Shown: piece after piece, positions 27,100-37,461 of the stretch | How the letters are laid out: the number at the start of each line of letters is the position of its first letter | Numbering within the stretch: the stretch's first letter is position 1 | Source of the DNA: Atrichornis clamosus | Taxonomy: Eukaryota > Chordata > Aves > Passeriformes > Menuridae | Length of the DNA stretch: 64,000 nt | Assembly: GCA_013400975.1 (NCBI GenBank) | Contig: WBMZ01012664.1 | Location: 62,001 to 126,000 of the forward strand | Reading direction: 5' to 3' | The notes under the pieces: model-generated | What the model was told of the DNA's origin: nothing | What the model saw: only the letters and a program-made list of their open reading frames with translations | Databases searched by the model: none | Program-made: the position numbers and the translations under genes

Positions 27100-27309
27100 C
27101 TGACACCAGAAGACAGAAAAAGTAAATCAAAACTAACGTCTCCAAGCCATTTTCTAACCTGCCATACAGGAAGAGAGCAAAATATCCCCAAAATACATGA
27201 TAAATTTTTAGTAACTGATATCCAACAAACTCTGGATTTCTTAGCTTGCTGTCCAGGCTAACATACAGCTGTCTGTTGTCAAAGACCGAAGAATTAATTG
27301 GCAAAAAAC
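27100..27309 (-). other. Candidate internal exon, hydrophobic, unrecognised
   Basis: On the minus strand a T19 tract (complement of the A run at 27331-27349) is followed by CTGCAATACTTAG, a possible splice acceptor ending at 27310. A fully open frame then runs to TCAG|GTATTT, a modest donor at 27099-27098. The 210-nt segment would encode about 69 residues. Its second half is strongly hydrophobic and aromatic (IYHVFWGYFALFLYGRLENG, then LETLVLIYFFCLLVSG), like one or two membrane segments. It lies downstream, in the right orientation, of the minus-strand donor in the CpG island at 34 kb. I know no protein with this sequence. AT-rich DNA often gives hydrophobic frames, so chance is the leading alternative. 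Confidence 0.15.
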
Positions 27310-27330
27310 CTAAGTATTGCAGAGCACGTC

Positions 27331-27349
27331 AAAAAAAAAAAAAAAAAAA
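27331..27349. repeat. A19 homopolymer
   Basis: Nineteen A in a row on the plus strand. No retrocopy is recognised immediately upstream, so it may be a simple repeat or an orphan poly-A tail. Confidence 0.9.
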
Positions 27350-27489
27350 GAAAACTTGATTTTAATTGCTTCCATTAAAAAAGAATTTTGCAAATGAGCA
27401 CAGAAAAGTGACTTGTTTTATAATGATCTAGATGAAAATCAGCCAAAATAGCTTGACTATATTAATCAATTTCATGTAAATGTTACCAT

Positions 27490-27918
27490 GGAGTCATTTA
27501 GATTGGAAGAAACTTGTAACCTTATTGAGTCCTACTGTTAACCTAACACTGCAAGTCCACCACTAAATCGTGTCCCTAAGTGCCACATCTACACATCTTT
27601 TAAATACCTCAAGGGTTTGGGATCCAACCACTTCCTTGGACAGCCTGTTCCAAAGACCTTTCTGTGAAGAAAGTTTTCCTAATATCCAATCTAAACCTCC
27701 CCTGTTGCAACTTGAGGCCATTTCCTTTTGTCCTGCCCCTTATTACCTGGGAGAAAAGACCAATCCCCACCTGCCTACTGCCTTCTTTCAGGTACTTATA
27801 GGGAGTTATAAGGTCCCTCCTGAGCCTCCTTTTCTCCTCCAGTTCCCTCAGCTGCTCCTCTTCAGCCTTGTACTCCAGACCCTACACCAGCTTCATGGCC
27901 CTTCCTTGCCCCCTAATG
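27490..27918 (-). mobile_element. CR1 LINE 3' end, 5'-truncated
   Basis: On the minus strand the sequence runs through CR1 landmarks in order: the 'gaggagaaaaggaggctcag' segment and 'accttataactccctataa', then 'cctcaagttgcaacagggga', 'ggtttagattggatattagg', 'tttcttcacagaaaggt', 'ggaacaggctgtccaaggaa', 'aggtatttaaaagatgtgta' and 'gtggcacttagggacac'. The terminal octamer repeats at the low-coordinate end are decayed. A 121-codon plus-strand frame across it (27570-27935) is an antisense shadow. It differs in sequence type from the copy at 1058-1612, so at least two CR1 subfamilies are present. Confidence 0.93.
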
Positions 27919-28190
27919 TTAGAGCTGCAAGATGAAAGAACAGAACTACTAATTGAAGAAAAACTAGCATGTATCAAGTGGTTAAATGTAATAATGTACA
28001 TATTAAATGAGCTCCTTCATGCATCAAAATAAATTGGCTAACATAAACCCCTACCAAAAGACCTAACCACTTTATTATGTTAGCGTGATCACTTAAGAGA
28101 TCAATCAAGAATTAGTGCAACAAATTAACAATATTCATTACTTCACTCAGTCCACAAAAAGTTCAGATGTAGGAATTGAAGTCTAACAAA

Positions 28191-28233
28191 TTTGTGTGTC
28201 CCTTCCAACTTAGGATATTCTATGAGCCTATGA
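28191..28233 (+). mobile_element. CR1 3' tail fragment
   Basis: A 43-bp remnant with GTCCCTTCCAACTTAGGATA followed by TTCTATGAGCCTATGA, which is the end of a CR1 with its octamer pair. It lies 270 bp from the 5' side of the minus-strand copy at 27490-27918, in head-to-head arrangement. Confidence 0.6.
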
Positions 28234-31200
28234 AATTTACCATCAAAATAATTATGCATGATCATTGATGAATTAGAGATACCCTGAAACACAGGACAGT
28301 ATTTTATAATCCTTTTCTGAAGCCACGAGACATGACATGCATTCATCTCATCTAAGATTGCTACTTAGCAGTAACCTTTTAGTTGCAGATTCCTGTATAG
28401 TGCAGTGGAAAACAGTTCATCGCTTCCCTTTCAGTATCCTGACAATTTATCAGAATTATAAGGTGGCTTTGTATGCAAATAACAAGGCTTAATGCATCAA
28501 CTTCCCAAATTCTCCATCTTGTGGAGTCTGGATTTTATTACATTTCCCAAAAAACCCCCCACAGGTATGGATTTAACAAATTCTCTTCAGGAGCTGTTGT
28601 GCTGGTAGGTCCATACTAGGTCAGATAGGCTGATTCTGCATGTGCTGGTTATCATCATTTCTTAACTGCAGCACTACTGAAACTGGAGGAGCTGTTAATT
28701 CACAGTCTCAGATGAAATTGCACTGCTGTATGTTACTAACTAATCATCTGGTCTAGAGCAGATAATTTTACCTGTGCAATTCCGATACTGTCATTTTGAG
28801 ACAGTGTGCACAGAACTCCCTAGATCTGTATCAGAAATTTTGTCTTACGGTATCCACTTTCATAATTTCATCCCCAGCCTGGATACTAAACTCTAATTAA
28901 TTTGATCAGAAGTCAGAGGTTTTCCTATGTTAACACAATGACCTCCTTGCATTCATACATACTGTTGCCAAGATATTTCTTTTTAATGAATTCCCTTAGT
29001 TTAACCCACACATTGGGCATTTTACTTGCAACAAAAACACTACACAGCTCAGCACCATTTACCTCTGGGGGCACAAAAGACAACTCAAGACACTGCCAGG
29101 GATCAACGATGTCCTGTCTAGAGATGTGCAGGAATCTTGATTTCTGTGTATGCTACATCTGCCTGTCTGGCAGTAGTTACAGTTATCACTCTTTACAGTG
29201 TAAATGCTAAAATGTATATTCATTTTACCATTAGGTTACAGTGATGAAAGAGATTCTTTAAAAGTAGCAGCTATTCCCACAGCGGCTTGTTCACCACATT
29301 ATATCCGGTTTATGACTGTAGCATTATTGACATCAAAATGGGCAATCAGACACTACCTTCTTCATCTTCCAATAGTTGCCTTAATTAGAACTCAGTATTA
29401 TTAATAACAATTACCTGGTAATGATGTTCATCACCTATATGCCATAATTTCCAAAGCAGTGCATACATACCACATTAAGCAATTAATTCTCAGAACAACT
29501 TTATGTGACAAGAAAATTCTATCTCCATTTAAAAGACCGGAGAGCTGTAGCTAAATGATAGTCCCATGAAACATCATTTAGAAGTAAGATTAGACCATGA
29601 ATATGACAGTATACTCATGCTTTCATCTTCTGCCAATACAACACAGTTTTCAAGGTAAGATTTATAATATAACTACACTAAAAGAAGTATAATTTGCAAG
29701 AAAAATAAAACAGAAAACTAACATATAATGTAGCTCAGTGTATTATACTTTCAAATGATGACGGAAACCCTGGGCTAGGTTTCAGCCTTTTACACAGTAA
29801 AAATAAACCACCACCAAGATTTCCCAACTATCCATTACAATAGTCACTCCCAAAGTGACAAGTTCCATGGAAACCACCACACCAAATTTAGTTTTTATTT
29901 TCACTCCTAAGTCATTCTAGTATTAGAAATCTAATTTCTAAGAATATAAGGGTTTGTAAGCTATCTGAAAAAGAACACCAAAATATCTTCACTACTAGAA
30001 ACGATAAACTTGTTGTGTGAATCTGTATTACCTGTGGGACACTTTGATGCTTTCTGGCTAGTTTAAAGGGAAGAGAAACAGGGATCTGAGTGAAGCTAAG
30101 ATAACTTAGTTACCATAGCAATACTCTTCCAGGAACGAGACTTTGTTTGAAGTTGTTCCAGGTTCTGCTCTTTTTTACCAGATGCTCCTCCAGCAGTGCC
30201 AGACTGAACAAATTTTGGTTTCATAAGTGTCAAATATTTGACAGATGCTTCAGTATTTCCATACCAGAATTGATGGCCAGGTTTAATGTCATCTTTTGCC
30301 TCTATATACAGGAGGCAAGCAGCTGGTAGTAGCTCTATTTGTCATGTCTGTACCACGCAGAAATAATTGACTTGCTGCCACTCCTTGGTTCAGGATTGCC
30401 ACCTGCTTCATTTACAGTGGACTCCACAGTCAGACAATCAAGACAAGGGCTTACAATGTGGTTTTGTTTGTTGCCTTTTTTTCTCTCTCTGATCCCAAAT
30501 TATGCAACATGCTTTAAAGTTGACCTCTACTATTTGTACCTGTCAAGTCACCCAAAAGGAGTCCAGTGACTTTGGGCTTGACTCTCCTGTCACACAGTCA
30601 GACTTCCATAAGCACTAACTCCAGCAATACTCATCATCAGCTGGGACCATGACTACCTTGTTTTCTGCTCTAGTATTCCCACAGCCTTATAATACTACGA
30701 AAAATGCTTCTGGCTAGTCCTACTCACTAGGAGAAGTACAAGAAAGGAAGATGGGAAACTGGACACACATTTTTTCCAAACACCTGTCAGCAATATCAGG
30801 CATTTCTCTATGCAAGTCCTCTTGAAACAAATAAGCTGGGATATTTGGTTGGCTTTTAGAGAAGAAAGCTCTGTACCTTTCAGATCAAGTTACCTCTTAC
30901 TACTTTACCTGGTAGATTATTAATGCCAGCTAAATTAGCAAAGCATGGTAGAAGCCCTGTTCTTCACACGCTTAAGAACACTGCTGGACAGGCTGCAGTC
31001 CACACAGACGCTTCTAAAACAGCTGTACAGACCAAGTTGACTACAGGATGGGAACTGTACTGAAGACAGTTAACTCTCTTCAAAGACTTGCTGATTCTGG
31101 GCATAAGTTATGTCTACAGCTCTTGTATTCCTTGCTTGAAGTCTCTGGCTGAAACAGCAACATCTCTTGCAGGGGCTGACAACAATTCTCAAGCCTTTGG

Positions 31201-33389
31201 GATGCCTTTTGCACTGCAAACTTTGCAGTTGTGTCCTCTCTTGAATGAAGTAAACTGTGCTCTAACAAGATTTCAGTTGTATGATCTATATCCAAATATT
31301 GCATGACTGGGGCAAATACAATACTAATGATCATGTTAATGAAATACAATGGAGATGTGCTACAGAAAAATCACAATTCATGTAAAAATGAACGTTTTAA
31401 AACAAGCTTAATTTATAAATATAAATGCAGCTACTGAAATGCAAAGATGCCCATGCTGTAAAATGAGAAATAAGACAATGCCAGGTAGGTGACCATTAAA
31501 GAGAAACATTAAGTTGATGGGACTGTAGCTATAAACCATCCCTGAGTACTCCAACACTTACCTGTCATTGCATTTCCTCTCTGAAGCTTGCTAAAGCAAC
31601 ACTGCAATGCCACGACACACCAGAAACCCAATTGTCCAATAAGTCTGATTTGTGGCAATACCATCACCCTCCTCACCTCTTTATTTTACCATCCTTCTCC
31701 AGAGGATTCAAAATGCAAATGATTGAAGAGAGAGAAGGTGAAAATTAACTGATTATGTGAAGAACCAAATCCTTTGTCTTTACAGTAGACAAAGGAAACA
31801 TTTCACATACACACAGATGAAAACTTTACAGGGAAGGCAGGTTTGGTTGTTGGTTTTAGTTTTTTCCCCCTATCAAGTAATCTGCACAACAGTTACAGTA
31901 AGTTTGATAAAACAAAATAGTTATCCAATGTAAAAGTTTCAAGAAAAATCCATAGAAATTAAGTTCTGGACAGTTCTAGTTAACATTTTCAGCCAAACTG
32001 CAAATTCCCTCTCAACCTTTAAAGGAAGAGCCCTCTTTGGTCCTGCTGTTGTACTCTATTCTGGTTTGCTTTTCAGTCTTCTCATTCTGAAACCAAATAC
32101 TCCATATTTTAATTTCTCCTATTTGTGAAAGAGACATTATCCTACATGCTAAAGCAGTTTAGATTTTTCTTAAAAGCTCTGGGAAAAAAGCTGTGCATAA
32201 GGCAAAACAATAAGTAAATCTCTTCTGGGAAGTTGTATACCTGTCTCAGAAACCAGCAAGTTTTCCCACAAAGTGGCACTCTAGAATCAACTGCTAGGTA
32301 GCAGTTTCTAGTCACACTCATTGAGTTCAGCAGACATTCCCATACAGATTAATATGAAGGCTAGAAATAAGAAAACACAACTCTATCAACATATTACTAT
32401 TATTTGCTAAAGTTACTATAAAGGGACATTGACTAAAAGAAAAACATTCCTTGAAAATTAATCATTTTCTTACATTGAACCAGGTTTATCACAGTGATAC
32501 AGAACAGGCTTCATTATTTATTTGGAGTCATCAGGCAAACAATACAACAAAAAGCAGAAATTTACAAGAAACTGAACACCACAGCACAACAGGAATACAA
32601 ATTAAATCCAAGAAGCAAAGCCAACAGAAAATGTTGGTACATTTATTCGCTATGTGGGCCTCAAAAGAACCCTCTCCCAAGTCAAAGAGATATCCCAATG
32701 AAACACTACAGATACTTCCAACACTTCCAGGTCAGCATGTCCTTTCCATGCTGCTTTAACTTGGAGCAGGCTCGAGCTGGGTGTCAGCTGATCACTAATA
32801 GCTCATGCCTGATACAATCTGCACTAAAGACCCACAAAGATTTTACTTATTACCTAGAGACTTTAAAGTATGATAAGTAGAAGAAGCTGCAAGTTGCAGA
32901 TTAGTTAATGCTATTAAAACGGACAGTCATCCTGAGGGATAGTTTTGCACTGAAATGTTTAGCAAGTTTTTTTCTTTTTCAGCTGAAGCAAGAGCTAGCA
33001 AATCCCGCCCTGACATTAGGATAATTGGGATGCAGAAAACTTTCATTAGAATGACAATCCAAGAGTGCTTTGTTAAAATACAAAACTCTATCTGCATTTC
33101 CTGCTCATAACAATATTGAGCACAAACCAGATGTTACTTTCATATTCAAAATTTGGAGACTTTGTTTGAAGTAGCCACGCATTAGGATAAAAGTTCACAA
33201 AATGAACCAAGAAACACAAGGAAAAATCCTCTCCACCAACCAACAAAACAAAAAAGTGTCTATTTAGAATTCACACTAGACAACACTTACAATGAAATTA
33301 CACGGTATGGAAGACTTGTTAGCATGAGCATCCAAAATTACTGCTGGAACAGCAGAGAGAACTGCACCGAGTAAGGAAAGATTACAAGG
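28234..33389. other. AT-rich non-coding sequence, no gene seen
   Basis: No recognised exon or repeat family. Overlapping plus-strand frames at 32451-32880 reach 128 codons but start at GTG or in poor context and are of ordinary composition. If the CpG island transcribes to the left, this is probably first-intron sequence. Confidence 0.5.
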
Positions 33390-33403
33390 GACCACCCGGG
33401 TGC

Positions 33404-33451
33404 TCAAGTCGGTGCCCCTCCACCACCGCCGTCGCCCACGGGCAGGTCCAT
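33404..33451 (-). other. Short ATG frame in strong start context
   Basis: On the minus strand, CACTATGGAC gives an ATG at 33451-33449 with A at -3 and G at +4. The frame reads MDLPVGDGGGGGAPT and then a TGA at 33406-33404. It could be an upstream open reading frame of a transcript that starts within the island left of the GC boxes. It could also be a first coding exon if a donor is used before the stop, but only weak donor-like sites are visible. It lies inside the intron implied by the donor at 34013. Chance is likely. Confidence 0.15.
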
Positions 33452-33716
33452 AGTGTCAGACAGACTTGGCCTTAAGCACCAGGACGGACAGTGCCCGAAA
33501 AACACCCCGAGCCACCCAAAGCGGGGAGCGGGACAGCGCCGGTGCCAGCACCGAGGGGCAGCGCGGGCGGGACGGCGGCTGTGCCGCGCCCGGCAGAACA
33601 ACAACCACCCGAAGGATTTCAGGAGCCCCGGTCAAGACATCCCCGAGGGGAAAAAACCAAACAGAACCCACAGCAGCAAATTGGTTTGAATTCTATCCAT
33701 AGGCACAGCGCCGTTG

Positions 33717-33721
33717 CCAAT
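33717..33721 (+). promoter_or_regulatory. CCAAT box
   Basis: TTGCCAATCA matches the NF-Y consensus (CCAAT with flanking preference). NF-Y sites are typical of CpG-island and divergent promoters and work in either orientation. Confidence 0.55.
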
Positions 33722-33837
33722 CAACACCACCAACGCTCCCGACGCACTGCGAACTCCCGACTATCACGAAGCGACGAAGAGCCCTACTCAAGCGCTCGCA
33801 CTGCTGCCGCTAACTAACGCCGCTCGCCGGCTAACCC

Positions 33838-33881
33838 CGGCGGAGCGCTGACGGCGGAGCGCTGGCCGCACGGCGGAGCGC
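33838..33881 (+). repeat. Three direct copies of CGGCGGAGCGC
   Basis: Exact 11-bp copies at 33838-33848, 33852-33862 and 33871-33881, separated by 3 and 8 bp, inside the CpG island. Such clustered units can be repeated factor-binding sites or simple GC-rich slippage. Confidence 0.8.
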
Positions 33882-33905
33882 ACGACGCCGCGGCACCGGG
33901 GGAAC

Positions 33906-33937
33906 GGGCGGGGCGGCACCGCCCCAGCGCCCCGCCC
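33906..33937. promoter_or_regulatory. Paired GC boxes (Sp1-type)
   Basis: GGGCGGGGCGG at 33906-33916 on the plus strand and CCCCGCCC at 33930-33937 (a GC box on the minus strand) face each other within 32 bp. They lie about 80-110 bp left of the minus-strand splice donor. Confidence 0.6.
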
Positions 33938-34013
33938 GAGCACGCAGCCAGCGAGCACCGCCCGGCCCTGCGTGGTTCGCCCGCCGCCCGGCCCGGTCCC
34001 GAGCAGCACTCAC

Positions 34014-34170
34014 CGAGCAGATCCAGCGGCCGCCGCCCGGGCGGGCCCCGACGGAGAGAAAAAGGAGCCCTCGCCCCGGGGGCGTTTAAGTAGCCCGCCG
34101 GCGTCAAGTGACCCCCGGCCACCGGGGACCGCCCCGGCCCGGGAGCGCAGTTCCGCGAGTGTCCTCACCG
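34014..34170 (-). other. Probable non-coding first exon, minus strand (5' end unknown)
   Basis: On the minus strand the sequence CTGCTCG|GTGAGT places a near-consensus donor at 34013-34008, so an exon would end at 34014. Its transcription start cannot be read from the sequence; it should lie within the next ~50-200 bp (the end coordinate given is a guess). No ATG lies in the minus strand between 34014 and 34200, so the exon would be 5' untranslated. The frame that is open across it starts at GTG and is not evidence for coding. A second minus-strand donor-like site (CCG|GTGAGG) lies at 34168, so alternative first exons are possible. The transcript would run left, toward position 1. Confidence 0.5.
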
Positions 34171-34221
34171 GTGTCTCGTTAGGGGCAGAAAACACTGAAA
34201 CGACACGAAGACTCGAAACAG
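34115..34221 (+). other. Probable non-coding first exon, plus strand (5' end unknown)
   Basis: GAAACAG|GTGAGCG gives a strong plus-strand donor at 34222, so an exon would end at 34221. The start shown is only a guess, about 30 bp after the sole AT-rich element in this part of the island (TTTAAG near 34085). There is no ATG between 34081 and 34221, so the exon would be 5' untranslated. The transcript would run right. If intron retention or another start occurs, the first ATG is near 34344. Confidence 0.45.
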
Positions 34222-35749
34222 GTGAGCGCGGTTTTGGTGTGATCAGCAGCGCAGCTGTTGGCCCGCACCTTGTCAGCGCGTGCTCTCTCCAGAGCTCTCT
34301 TTTCGCCGTGTCGGGTGCTGAAGTGGCATTGGCGTGAGGAGGTCATGGCGTGCTTTCCCTCGAGCAGGATGAACTACCTGACATTCAGTCACTGAAAAGC
34401 CAAGCCAGTCCGTTTGTCAAAAGCTAAAGGGTGTGCAGAAAGGCTGAGTGACTGAAGGATAACAAAACTACTCCATATAAAAGAAGGGAACCAGAGCTGC
34501 TCCAAAACTGTCTGAAGGCAGAGGATCTCAGTGCCAAGACTCACCTAAAGATTAAATAGAGTTTGAAAACAGCTCAAGTTGTTACGAATAACCATCTGAC
34601 CATAAAAGCTCATAGCTTCATTAGACTTTGTTGTAAAATAGGAAATAACGAAGTACAGGGCTCGCTTTCTCCACACCTCCCTGTGTGGTGCCAGCAGGGC
34701 TGCTCATGCTTCACCAGGCTGTACTCGGGACTGAAGGTGCCAACGTGGTGGTGTTTCCTTGGCACTTACACTTTTTATCTTAATTTGCTATTTCTCTTGA
34801 AGAAGTCGCTTACCATGGAAGCATATGGCATTTTTTAGGTGCTAAAAGGACAAGATTTAGGGCCATGTGCCAGAGGACTTCCCTTTTATGGCCTTTTCCC
34901 AATATTAAGACATGAGTTTCAGTCACAACCTGCTTTATCTAACCTTATCGATGCTTAAGTTTCCCTATTTAAAATTGCACAGGCCCTTAAGTCAGGCTGC
35001 ACTACACGTGCCCAGCCATCCATGGTGTGACAGTGTAGATCTCCTGGTGTCAGAAACTCTGCCAGTGCTCACAGAGGCTTTTGCTGCCCATTGCATTTGC
35101 AGGGCAGATTCTGCAGCACGCAGCCTGCACTGGCGTAGGAGCGCAGAGTTGAAAGGGGCTTCTGGACTGGTCAGGTCCTGGCTCCAAAGCTTTTTGTTAA
35201 AAATGCCGGAGATGTCTCTTGTGGGTGAGTCCAAGCACCATCTCACAGCTGAGGAGACGCTGTACCACCTTGTACCCAAATGTGCAGTATTTTCACACAA
35301 ATGAAGCAGTATTAATAGAGTCATGGGTCTAATAACATCCCCATAAAAGCAGTGGCTTTCCTAAATAAGGCTCCCAAGTGAGCCTGGTTTAATATCATGA
35401 CTCAGTCTGTAGAAGAGGATAGAAAACAAACCTTAATACCTGCTCATGATCTGATGCAGAGACAATTCCCATTTGGCTCCATATCTGTGCTTGGCTTTAT
35501 GCTAAGTGGATTAGCAAAACACCAACCAAACACATCTGAATTTCATGCTCTTTGGTTTTTCTGTCAGCTTACTAACACATGTTCTCCACAGAATTCAAAT
35601 TTTTCTCTTGTGTGAAAACCATAATACATCGAGTGCAGATTACTGTGTGTACCTTGCCAAAATCCTACCTGTAACTGAAGCCAAACTACAACGCTGCAAA
35701 GGTTAGTAGAAATAATACTCCAAAGCAAAACAGAATATCAAAATAAATT

Positions 35750-35764
35750 AAAAAAAAAAAAAAA
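35750..35764. repeat. A15 homopolymer
   Basis: Fifteen A in a row. The preceding sequence has AATAAATTA, but no retrocopy is recognised. Confidence 0.9.
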
Positions 35765-36462
35765 GTCTTCTTGATCTCCCACGGGTACCTCAGAAGAAAC
35801 ATGTAGGCCTGAGATTAATATGGTATAAACACAGTGCAAATAAACTGTGTGATTTTGAGCCTTCTGTTATAGCACTGCAGAGATGCAAGTACAGCAGAAA
35901 GCTAAATGTTAGTAGGACAAACTAAGGGAACAAAGATTTTCTTAAAGAAGGCATTGTTTATGAAAAGAAGCTAGTAGCCCCACTTCTCCTATACTATCCT
36001 TTCCACACCTTTATGTTTTAAATTAAGTCACTTTAATTGTATTCATCTGCTGGATTCGAATGCCATTATTTGTCCTCAGTCCATCTCTCTAAATACAAAA
36101 CATCAGGTCCATCCCTGTGGCCATGCTTTCTGCAGGAGTTTTGGGGATGGTCCAGCCTGCCTAGCAGCACAATCGGCCAGGCATTCCCCCTCAGGGAAGG
36201 TCCTCCAGCCTCCTTTTATCCTGTTAGAGTGAAAGGATGGATAAGGAGGTAGTAACCTATACTTGAATTGTGCACCTGCTCTTCACAGAACACACATGCA
36301 GGGAGCAGGTGATGGATGTGCCAAGCAAGCAGCAGGAGCCATGGAGCCAGCACTGTGCAGATCAAGAGATGTCCCAGTCTCACATCCCAGCACCTGGATG
36401 CCTTACAGAAGCACTAGTCTTATTAACCTCTGAATATTAAAGACTGTATTAATTCCTCTAAT

Positions 36463-36595
36463 GCCCCTCTGAGCAAAAGGAGCACCTTCCAAGATTCACA
36501 CGTACTTTCTGAGCCTGGGAGCCCCTTCATCTTGTCCCAGCTACCACACAAAGTGTATGGAATGGCCAAGGATATATTCTTTTGCTCAGAGGGGC
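36463..36595. repeat. 17-bp inverted repeat with 99-bp spacer
   Basis: GCCCCTCTGAGCAAAAG at 36463-36479 is exactly reverse-complemented at 36579-36595. Similarity ends soon outside the arms. It could be the terminal inverted repeats of a tiny non-autonomous DNA transposon, or an old local inversion-duplication. No target-site duplication is obvious. Confidence 0.8.
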
Positions 36596-37444
36596 AGAAT
36601 CGAGGGGTACAACACTGGCAGCATGCAAAGGGGCCCAGACAGTACAAGAGGCCAGTAACTGTCCTGTATGCCAGAAAAGGGATTAAAAAACCCTCCCAAT
36701 TGAGCTCTAGCTCATCTTGTCAGGATTCAACTTTAGATCTTGCCAACTGTTTTAGGATAAGTGGGAGAGCTCAGTCACAGTTGCTTCCTAGGCATTAGAG
36801 GAATTAATAAAATCTTTAATAATCTTTGCAAAAGTGAGGCTCTGAGGTTTTATCCAGCATACATACTAAGCACTGAATCTGGACCAGGACTCATGTTTCA
36901 AAACTGCACATTAATCTGCTCTTCTGTATGGTCATCGCTTTTAATACTTCATGGGGTTTTGCTGCTCATGTAGAGAATAAACCTCTCTGTTTGGTATCTT
37001 CTCCATTGCCTCTCTAATGCTGTGTTGTACCTCAGCCTTTCAATCAGCAAGCCTGGAGGGCTGAGTTTTTGAATGGCAGCTGCATGCTGGGTTTTCTTTT
37101 AGGGTAGCTCTACAACCCTTAATTGTGGCTGAAAGACCGAATTGGTTCCTGCGTGCTTTTTTAAGGTATCACACAGATTAAGAGCGGTTCTCATTTTTCA
37201 TTCACTTGCTTCCCATCAGGAGAGCCTGCACAAATATTTTTTATTAATTTATGCTGAGATCACATCTATGAGGAAAATACATGCTTCGTGCACAATTCAC
37301 CCTGATTTCAACTGATGTAGCCCCCTCTCCAGGCATTTCACTAACTGCAGCCTCATGCAGTTGGATGACACTTTACCAGAGCAAGACAAAGAATTATGCA
37401 CACACAAACAAAAATACGTGGCAATTTTAAAGGATTTTAGAACC

Positions 37445-37461
37445 TAATAATAATAATAATA
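37445..37461. repeat. (TAA)n microsatellite
   Basis: Five full TAA units plus TA. Confidence 0.85.

Larger units (their letters stand above)
33395..34365. promoter_or_regulatory. CpG island, probable bidirectional promoter
   Basis: An abrupt ~970-bp block of very high G+C with dozens of CpG dinucleotides, flanked on both sides by AT-rich, CpG-poor DNA. It contains a GC box on each strand (GGGCGGGGCGG at 33906-33916 and CCCCGCCC at 33930-33937) and a CCAAT box (33717-33721). Strong splice donors point outward on both strands (minus at 34013, plus at 34222). In vertebrates this combination marks housekeeping-type, TATA-less promoters, often divergent. Many long GC-rich frames cross it on both strands, but they are side effects of the lack of stop codons in GC-rich DNA. 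The genes served are not identifiable from the window. Confidence 0.85.

Noticed and set aside
27570..27935. 121-codon plus-strand open frame
   Set aside because: It is the antisense of a CR1 3' end.
33491..33817. Long overlapping frames in the CpG island (also 33814-34122, 33972-34337 and others)
   Set aside because: GC-rich DNA has few stop codons. Several frames are open at once on both strands, and most start at non-ATG codons.
36050..36065. GGATTCGAATGCC, resembling a tRNA B box
   Set aside because: No A box or cloverleaf can be drawn upstream, so it is a chance match.
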